From contig DAJP01000046.1 of assembly GCA_002496355.1 (NCBI GenBank), positions 1-6,257 of the forward strand: a DNA stretch of 6,257 nucleotides. The letters run 5' to 3'. Of the stretch, positions 1 to 3,696 are shown in pieces (within the stretch, counting starts at the first letter, position 1; every line of letters begins with the position of its first letter). Below the pieces are notes generated by a model that was given only the letters and a program-made list of their open reading frames with translations, ran no database searches and was not told the DNA's origin. The position numbers were made by a program, and so were the translations under genes. This DNA is from Euryarchaeota archaeon UBA346. Its GTDB lineage: Archaea > Thermoplasmatota > E2 > DHVEG-1.

Positions 1-98
1 ACCTGAGAGGTTTGATACCCAACGACATTACTCAACGAACCCATCACAAGAAGAACCACAGCCAGGATACTTACTCCAATCAGAGATTTCTTATCCAT
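1..98 (-). CDS. Secreted protein, N-terminal fragment (signal peptide, VVGYQ type)
   Basis: This is a partial gene: only the first 32 codons are in the window, with no stop. The peptide starts MDKKSLIGVSILAVVLLVMG and continues SLSNVVGYQTSQ. A short lysine-rich start, a hydrophobic stretch at about residues 6-20 and a small/polar segment after it make a clear Sec signal peptide, so the product should be exported or membrane-anchored. The run into VVGYQ is, from my recollection, common in secreted proteins of Thermoplasmatota-type archaea, often large surface or protease-like proteins. The function of the mature part cannot be told. The start is supported by AGAGG at 108-112 and AGGA at 103-106 on the minus strand, and by a TATA-like box about 47 nt upstream. 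It lies 132 bp downstream of the DNRLRE gene on the same strand. Confidence 0.72.
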   Translation of the reverse strand, partial: MDKKSLIGVSILAVVLLVMGSLSNVVGYQTSQ

Positions 99-140
99 AC
101 TTTCCTGCCTCTTTATCAGTATTTTATAAGGATGTTCTCC

Positions 141-149
141 TATAAAAAA
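141..149 (-). promoter_or_regulatory. TATA-like box for the secreted-protein gene starting at 98
   Basis: Read on the minus strand this is TTTTTTATA, centred about 47 nt before the ATG at 98. Archaeal TATA boxes sit about 25 nt before the transcript start, which would leave a leader of about 20 nt holding the AGAGG/AGGA ribosome site. A second candidate, CTTATAAAAT at 121-130, would start the transcript almost at the ATG and leave no room for that site, so it is less likely. Confidence 0.4.
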
Positions 150-168
150 CATATTATCCGAAGGGAAA

Positions 169-183
169 GCATTGACATGGTTT
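169..183 (+). repeat. 15-nt dispersed motif, copy 1
   Basis: GCATTGACATGGTTT differs at one base from GCATTGACACGGTTT at 1376-1390, in the same orientation. It begins to appear 48 nt past the stop of the DNRLRE gene on the minus strand. The function is unknown; it might be a conserved 3' element or coincidence in AT-rich DNA. Confidence 0.35.
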
Positions 184-213
184 TAACACATGTTTTTTTA
201 TGTAAATCAAAAT

Positions 214-222
214 AAAAAAAAA
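214..222 (-). terminator. Poly-T terminator after the DNRLRE gene
   Basis: Nine A residues on the plus strand give T9 on the minus strand, 9 nt after the TAA stop of the 1082-231 gene, followed by more T-rich sequence (TATTTTGATTTAC). Runs of T are a known archaeal termination signal and no hairpin is needed. The position between two tandem minus-strand genes fits the end of one transcription unit. Confidence 0.5.
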
Positions 223-230
223 GGAATGAG

Positions 231-1082
231 TTAGGTTGCTATAGTGAACAACCCAAATGCAAAATTCGTATTCAAAATACCGATTTTGTCTGTAGTAACA
301 GTTATCTTTTCACCCTGTGTGTAGGTATTAAATGAAAACGGTGAAAATGTAATGCACCGAAGTTTTACTGCGTTAAATGTAGTAAGGGCACCTTGAGTGT
401 TTAGTTGTTCTATCTTCCCAATAAGTATCCCTTTATTCAGAGTATACGTTTCTATCTCGAGGTATGGTGCATTTGTTCCTTGTTCTTTTGTACGGCAGTA
501 GGCATTTGGAATACCTGCGCCACCCCAATATTGTTCATCCTTTAAGATCCATCCATAGTTGGCTATGTCTCCTGAGGCGAAACCATTTACATCATTAGTC
601 ACGTTCCAGGTGATCCAATTTCCGGGATTGTTTGGACATATCGCTATTGATGAAGACTCTGATGAATAAGGTGGTGCAATATCCGCGTATATTGTCTCTT
701 CGTTCCAATCGCCTTCAAATCGGTATGCATTATAAGACCGACCTGATGGATTTGCATCACTATAATCATAGTAGAAAATATTAAGGTTAGCCGATTTGAT
801 GAGATCATCTGATGTCAGGTTAGTCAGGTCAAATTTTATGACTATCTGAGCAAACCAAAAATCACCAGTTCCGCCATTTCGGAGATTCATTACCGGAAGA
901 TTTCCGTTGATTTCGTTTATAGAATTCAGGTATGAATCATCGGTTGGTGTATAAGTTTGTATCCCCAGCCCACCTATATTATCGATTGTACGAGATTGTT
1001 GTGTCATCGCAGTTGCGCTTGTGGAGATAAACAGAACAATTGCACAACCAATAATGCTTTGTTTTACAATATTTTTTTTCAT
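231..1082 (-). CDS. Secreted DNRLRE / disaggregatase-related domain protein
   Basis: A 283-residue exported protein. Residues 1-25 form a signal peptide (MKKN start, hydrophobic core at 9-20, probable cleavage after the ATA at 23-25). Residues about 40-213 resemble the DNRLRE/disaggregatase-related fold, a beta-sandwich of archaeal and bacterial surface proteins. Supporting marks are a DDSYL opening, the IVIKFDLTNL strand followed by IKSANLNIFYYD, a GDWNEETI motif, WITWNVTNDVNGF, and the YLEIET closing strand. Such domains are thought to bind or act on cell-surface polysaccharide; activity here is not shown. Residues 218-283 form a separate C-terminal module (GILIGKIEQL, then TFNAVKLRCITFSPFSF) that I recall as a recurrent tail in Thermoplasmatota secreted proteins, with unknown role. 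No C-terminal anchor or sorting tag is seen. The start is fixed by AGGGGAGTG upstream and a strong TATA box. Confidence 0.8.
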   Translation of the reverse strand: MKKNIVKQSIIGCAIVLFISTSATAMTQQSRTIDNIGGLGIQTYTPTDDSYLNSINEINGNLPVMNLRNGGTGDFWFAQIVIKFDLTNLTSDDLIKSANLNIFYYDYSDANPSGRSYNAYRFEGDWNEETIYADIAPPYSSESSSIAICPNNPGNWITWNVTNDVNGFASGDIANYGWILKDEQYWGGAGIPNAYCRTKEQGTNAPYLEIETYTLNKGILIGKIEQLNTQGALTTFNAVKLRCITFSPFSFNTYTQGEKITVTTDKIGILNTNFAFGLFTIAT

Positions 1083-1089
1083 GATTTTT

Positions 1090-1098
1090 CACTCCCCT
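1090..1098 (-). promoter_or_regulatory. Shine-Dalgarno site of the DNRLRE gene
   Basis: The minus strand reads AGGGGAGTG, ending 7 nt before the ATG at 1082. It matches the purine-rich archaeal consensus well and supports this start rather than an internal one. Confidence 0.6.
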
Positions 1099-1129
1099 AA
1101 AATTATTATTAGAATTAATATCACGGCGG

Positions 1130-1140
1130 TATATATAAAT
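1130..1140 (-). promoter_or_regulatory. TATA box of the DNRLRE gene
   Basis: Minus strand ATTTATATATA is a near-ideal archaeal TATA box, centred about 53 nt upstream of the ATG, predicting a leader of roughly 25-30 nt that includes the Shine-Dalgarno site. The preceding AAATAG is purine-rich, as expected for a TFB recognition element. It is the clearest promoter in the window and suggests the gene is transcribed independently of the lipoprotein gene upstream. Confidence 0.6.
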
Positions 1141-1375
1141 CTATTTAAAAAAAAATTTTTATAACAGATGTAACAAAAGACTGTGAGATTGCACTCGTTT
1201 CCGGATAACTATAACCTTGAGATTAATTCTTTAAAAACGTTTACCCGACCTTTAAAAAGATAATATCTTAAAAAAGAGTGGCTATAATGCCTCGAAAGAG
1301 TCTAATCGAACTCATCCATTTCCAGTATCTTCTTTATGCGTCCGCAATTTTCATATTCAAGGACTTTAGTAAAAT

Positions 1376-1390
1376 GCATTGACACGGTTT
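1376..1390 (+). repeat. 15-nt dispersed motif, copy 2
   Basis: GCATTGACACGGTTT matches the copy at 169-183 at 14 of 15 bases. It lies 28 nt past the stop of the lipoprotein gene, so both copies are in the same place and direction relative to a minus-strand gene end. This copy overlaps the inverted repeat at 1377-1402. Confidence 0.35.
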
Positions 1391-1402
1391 ATGCAGTCAA
1401 TG
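1377..1402. repeat. Inverted repeat after the lipoprotein gene
   Basis: CATTGAC at 1377-1383 and GTCAATG at 1396-1402 form a perfect 7-bp inverted repeat with a 12-nt loop; TGCAT/ATGCA (1375-1379 and 1391-1395) gives an alternative overlapping pairing. It starts 16 nt past the lipoprotein stop on the minus strand. A 3' end hairpin or a protein-binding site would both fit. There is only a weak T-run after it (CATTTTAC), so a classic terminator is not clear. Confidence 0.35.
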
Positions 1403-1417
1403 AATAATTACTTACTT

Positions 1418-1777
1418 CTATTCAATCCATGCTCGATAAGTAAATTCACTTGCACTCCAAAATGAAAGTTCACAGAAGGTAATTGTTATTAAATCTGACT
1501 CCCCACTATCAAGATATATACTCTGTCTTTTCTCTGCTGTATTTGCATCTTGTTTTATTTCAGCCCAAACATCAGCACTTCCACCTGCACTACCAGTATT
1601 CGTTACTGATACATCTATAAATGCACAAAAATCTGTTCCCGAATCTCCTGTTCTTGCAAGAGTGTTTGTAACCTGAATATTAGATTTAGGGTATAAAGGA
1701 TTGTCTGATGTGCAACCACTCAACCCGACACTTACAAGCAGAACGATTATTCCAATAATTACATACTTTTCATGCAT
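1418..1777 (-). CDS. Small lipoprotein with one Ig-like/CARDB-like domain
   Basis: A 119-residue exported protein. Residues 1-18 are a signal peptide and residues 19-22 read L-S-G-C, a typical lipobox, so Cys22 is the likely lipid-attached residue at the outer face of the membrane. The rest (about 33-119) is one small beta-rich domain. IQVTNTLAR, then DVSVTNTGSAGGSADVWAEI and a YLDSGESDLITITF strand, follow the pattern of CARDB or FxLYD-like immunoglobulin folds, which usually serve as adhesion or binding modules. Two other cysteines (in the DFCAF and TFCEL segments) could form a disulfide. No catalytic motif is seen. The ATG at 1777 is preceded by AAGGTGG and AGGA on the minus strand; the nearby ATG at 1773 is out of frame. 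The upstream promoter is weak (GGATATG near 1822). It ends in TAG. Confidence 0.7.
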   Translation of the reverse strand: MHEKYVIIGIIVLLVSVGLSGCTSDNPLYPKSNIQVTNTLARTGDSGTDFCAFIDVSVTNTGSAGGSADVWAEIKQDANTAEKRQSIYLDSGESDLITITFCELSFWSASEFTYRAWIE

Positions 1778-1784
1778 TTCCTTT

Positions 1785-1790
1785 CCACCT
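1785..1790 (-). promoter_or_regulatory. Shine-Dalgarno site of the lipoprotein gene
   Basis: Minus strand AGGTGG, followed by AAAGGAA directly before the ATG. It fits the archaeal GGAGGTG consensus and decides the start at 1777. Confidence 0.55.
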
Positions 1791-1994
1791 TATCGTTTTG
1801 ACACAATCACACGCTTAGAAACATATCCTCTCCAAACTGAATGGGTAACAACTGTTCATATTCATGCAAAGGTAAGGATAATAATCTTTCAACGGGGCAG
1901 ATCTTTGATGAAGACATTAACACATTCGATCTTCTTTTCTTAATATCCTTTCATTATTCTATCAGTTCCTGATTCCTTTCAATAAAAAATAATA

Positions 1995-2005
1995 AAGATT
2001 TATCA
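1995..2005 (+). promoter_or_regulatory. TATA-like box of the macrodomain gene, probably leaderless
   Basis: AAGATTTATCA lies about 33 nt before the ATG at 2033. A transcript starting about 25-28 nt downstream would begin at or within a few bases of the start codon. There is no purine-rich ribosome site before the ATG (CAACTTAATCGGT), which agrees with a leaderless or near-leaderless mRNA, common in archaea. Confidence 0.4.
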
Positions 2006-2032
2006 TCATCTTGCGAGTTCAACTTAATCGGT

Positions 2033-2593
2033 ATGATACAGAATACATTTAGGGAACAACGAAGGAAACTGACGATCAACGCCTCCACACTCATCCTTAC
2101 GATTGGTGATATCACCAAGCAGACAACCGATACCATCGTCAATGCCGCAAACAGCAGGCTTGCTGGCGGTGGTGGCGTCGATGGAGCTATCCATCGCGCT
2201 GGCGGAGCAGAGATCATGCGAGAATGCCGAAAGATCGGAGGCTGTCCCACCGGAAAAGCAGTCATCACCACCGCAGGCGCCCTCAAAGCAAAATACGTCA
2301 TCCACACGGTCGGACCACGATACTACGAAGGAACCGGCAAAGAAGCAGAACTCCTCAAAAGCGCATATCTGGAAAGCCTGAAACTCGCTTCAAAGAAGAA
2401 CCTGACAAGCATCGCATTCCCTGCCATCAGCACCGGAGCATACGGATACCCGCTCCACGAGGCAGCACGGATCGCCCTCCAAACCACCATCGACTATCTT
2501 AAAGGACACCAGGATGTCCACCTCGTCAAATTCGTACTCTACGACCAAGGCACCTATGAAATCTTTGCAGAAGAACTGAAAAAACTTCAATAA
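2033..2593 (+). CDS. Macrodomain ADP-ribose hydrolase (MacroD/YmdB type)
   Basis: A 186-residue cytoplasmic protein that is almost entirely one macrodomain, the usual length for stand-alone members. In order: GDIT at 25-28; the ADP-ribose site NAANSRLAGGGGVDGAIHRA at 37-56; CPTGKAVITTAG at 71-82; YVIHTVGPRY at 88-97; and the phosphate loop AFPAISTGAYGYP at 128-140. Asn40 and Asp50 align with Asn25 and Asp35 of E. coli YmdB, which are important for catalysis. Family members remove acetyl from O-acetyl-ADP-ribose and strip mono-ADP-ribose from proteins or nucleic acid; which substrate applies here is not known. No other start lies between the ATG and the first motif. The next gene, on the same strand, begins within 150 bp but probably has its own promoter. 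A defence role through that neighbour is only a guess. Confidence 0.93.
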   Translation: MIQNTFREQRRKLTINASTLILTIGDITKQTTDTIVNAANSRLAGGGGVDGAIHRAGGAEIMRECRKIGGCPTGKAVITTAGALKAKYVIHTVGPRYYEGTGKEAELLKSAYLESLKLASKKNLTSIAFPAISTGAYGYPLHEAARIALQTTIDYLKGHQDVHLVKFVLYDQGTYEIFAEELKKLQ

Positions 2594-2691
2594 TTCTCCC
2601 GTGTTGCGAAAAATCCTTTTCTCCGCTCTTCAAGCAAGTCTTCATCAAAAAACCCTTTCTTATATGAACGTGAGTTCCAAAAAATAGGTAT

Positions 2692-2727
2692 GTATTTAAA
2701 CAAAAAACAGATTATTTTTTTTAAGGA
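2692..2727 (+). promoter_or_regulatory. Promoter and ribosome site deciding the nuclease start
   Basis: GTATTTAAAC at about 2690-2701 is TATA-like and predicts a transcript start near 2722, and AAGGA at 2723-2727 sits 7 nt before the ATG at 2735. Together they favour 2735 as the start. An in-frame ATG at 2690 lacks a ribosome site, but CTTATAT at about 2660-2666 could drive a leaderless mRNA from it, so 15 extra residues cannot be excluded. Confidence 0.4.
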
Positions 2728-2734
2728 AATTCGG

Positions 2735-3574
2735 ATGGGAAACATATTCAGATGCACTCGTTGCAACGAGATTATATGGTTGACCTATTACAAACTACCT
2801 GATAAGACCGCACTCTGCTGGCAATGTGGCGACAAAGAAAAAGAACAAGAAAAACAGCAGAAAATGAAAGACATAAAACAAAAACTCACCGGGGATGCGT
2901 ATCACGTTTTTTATAAATTCGTAGAAAAATATCGAGGAACACCACCCACCGAGGAATTACAGAAATTGATTTCTCTATTAGAGCTAAAATACCTCATCCA
3001 CGTCGACAGGGATACTTACAAAGAAATCGAGCAGATCTTCAAAACAAAAATCGAAAATCAAGAACGAATACAACACTTAGAGGAATTCGAAAAGGACCTG
3101 CTCGAAACAACAGAATACGTCCACAAGAAAGTAGACGCCCTCACAACCAAGAATGGGACCACATCATACTTCTGTACAATCTGCAACAATATTATTGACA
3201 AAAAAAATTTCGAATACACAAAGACTCATTTCGGCAAACCACTCTGCGAACAACACCAGGGAACTCCCTATCAAAGAAAGTTATTCGAAGCATTAAGGCA
3301 ACGAGGCATCGGATGCGAATACGAGGCGTACGATGGGTTCAAACATGTCGATATCGCCATTCCTAAGGCAAGACTGTATATCGAGATAGATGGAAAGCAT
3401 CATCTCACCGACCCCACACAGTTAGATAAAGACCTGTGGAGAGACGAATATTCCAGCAAAGACGGATATCGGACCATCCATTATTCCAATGAACAGCTTG
3501 CAGAGAACTTACCTGCAATCGCTGACGCACTCGCAGAGGTAATCAAAAACAGAGAAAACAACATCATCTATTGA
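2735..3574 (+). CDS. Zinc-cluster protein with C-terminal PD-(D/E)XK (DUF559-like) nuclease domain
   Basis: A 279-residue predicted cytoplasmic nuclease (residue numbers from the ATG at 2735). Residues 5-32 form a zinc ribbon with Cys7-x2-Cys10 and Cys28-x2-Cys31. Residues about 33-140 are highly charged, Lys/Glu/Gln-rich and probably helical or coiled coil. A second metal site follows: Cys147-x2-Cys150 and Cys171-x2-His174. Residues 177-275 resemble the DUF559/Vsr-like branch of the PD-(D/E)XK nuclease fold: a helix with Glu185, strand VDIAIP with Asp206, then YIEIDGKHH with Glu217, Asp219 and His222/His223, and a helix-rich end. The spacing Asp-x10-Glu-x-Asp-Gly fits that branch. It may cut DNA, but target and partners are unknown. 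The chosen start has AAGGA 7 nt upstream; an in-frame ATG at 2690 would add 15 residues. The macrodomain gene is directly upstream. Confidence 0.75.
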   Translation: MGNIFRCTRCNEIIWLTYYKLPDKTALCWQCGDKEKEQEKQQKMKDIKQKLTGDAYHVFYKFVEKYRGTPPTEELQKLISLLELKYLIHVDRDTYKEIEQIFKTKIENQERIQHLEEFEKDLLETTEYVHKKVDALTTKNGTTSYFCTICNNIIDKKNFEYTKTHFGKPLCEQHQGTPYQRKLFEALRQRGIGCEYEAYDGFKHVDIAIPKARLYIEIDGKHHLTDPTQLDKDLWRDEYSSKDGYRTIHYSNEQLAENLPAIADALAEVIKNRENNIIY

Positions 3575-3636
3575 ATAAAAGGAAAACTCATAGTGATTCT
3601 CTTCAACATTGAATACTAATTTTCCTCCATTCCAAA

Positions 3637-3646
3637 CATTTAAAAG
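3637..3646 (+). promoter_or_regulatory. TATA-like box of the FG-GAP/PKD gene
   Basis: CATTTAAAAG lies about 55 nt before the ATG at 3697, the same distance as in the other secreted-protein genes, and would give a leader of about 30 nt. A second A/T stretch (CATATATTAATATG, about 3654-3667) would start the mRNA inside the ribosome site, so it is less likely. Confidence 0.4.
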
Positions 3647-3681
3647 AATCCTTCATATATTAATATGTAACAAGTAACGAT

Positions 3682-3689
3682 AAGGGGGA
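3682..3689 (+). promoter_or_regulatory. Shine-Dalgarno site of the FG-GAP/PKD gene
   Basis: AAGGGGGA ends 7 nt before the ATG at 3697. It decides this start; the frame is closed by TAA at 3661 a short way upstream. Confidence 0.55.
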
Positions 3690-3696
3690 TATTGAT

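Larger units (their letters stand above)
1083..1417. other. Intergenic region between lipoprotein and DNRLRE genes
   Basis: This 335-bp AT-rich gap has no long open frame. The left end holds the DNRLRE promoter. At 1147-1160 there is A9T5, which on the minus strand gives T9 just before that promoter and could stop read-through from the lipoprotein gene. At 1376-1402 lie a short repeat and an inverted repeat. Two tiny overlapping frames exist: plus 1287-1382 (31 codons, MPRKSLIELI start, with TTTAAAAA at about 1251-1258 upstream) and minus 1379-1302 (25 codons, MHFTKVLEYE start). Neither has a convincing ribosome site, so I do not call them genes; a decayed gene remnant is possible. Confidence 0.5.
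1778..2032. other. Divergent intergenic region between lipoprotein and macrodomain genes
   Basis: The 255 bp between the divergently read lipoprotein and macrodomain genes hold no credible gene. On the minus side only a weak TATA-like GGATATG (about 1818-1824) is seen. On the plus side an A/T-rich block at 1981-2005 carries the probable macrodomain promoter. It also marks the change from AT-rich surface-protein genes on the left to more GC-rich genes on the right. Confidence 0.45.

Noticed and set aside
172..177. TTGACA, resembling a bacterial -35 box
   Set aside because: No matching -10 box or downstream plus-strand gene, and the other signals in the window are archaeal.
175..199. ACATG/CATGT hairpin followed by T7 on the plus strand, resembling a terminator
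   Set aside because: The stem is only 5 bp and no plus-strand gene lies upstream in the window that it could end.
12..215. Plus-strand open frame of 67 codons at the left edge
   Set aside because: It lies antisense to a convincing signal-peptide gene and across its promoter, with no protein-like features.
1701..1943. Plus-strand open frame of 80 codons over the lipoprotein start
   Set aside because: It is antisense to the lipoprotein signal sequence and has no recognisable domain or ribosome site.
1954..2502. Several open frames overlapping the macrodomain gene on both strands
   Set aside because: They are shadows of a gene with complete family motifs; their own peptides look random.
3580..3626. 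AGGAAAA/TTTTCCT inverted repeat after the nuclease gene
   Set aside because: The 33-nt loop and A/T-rich 7-bp arms are expected by chance; no T-run follows directly.
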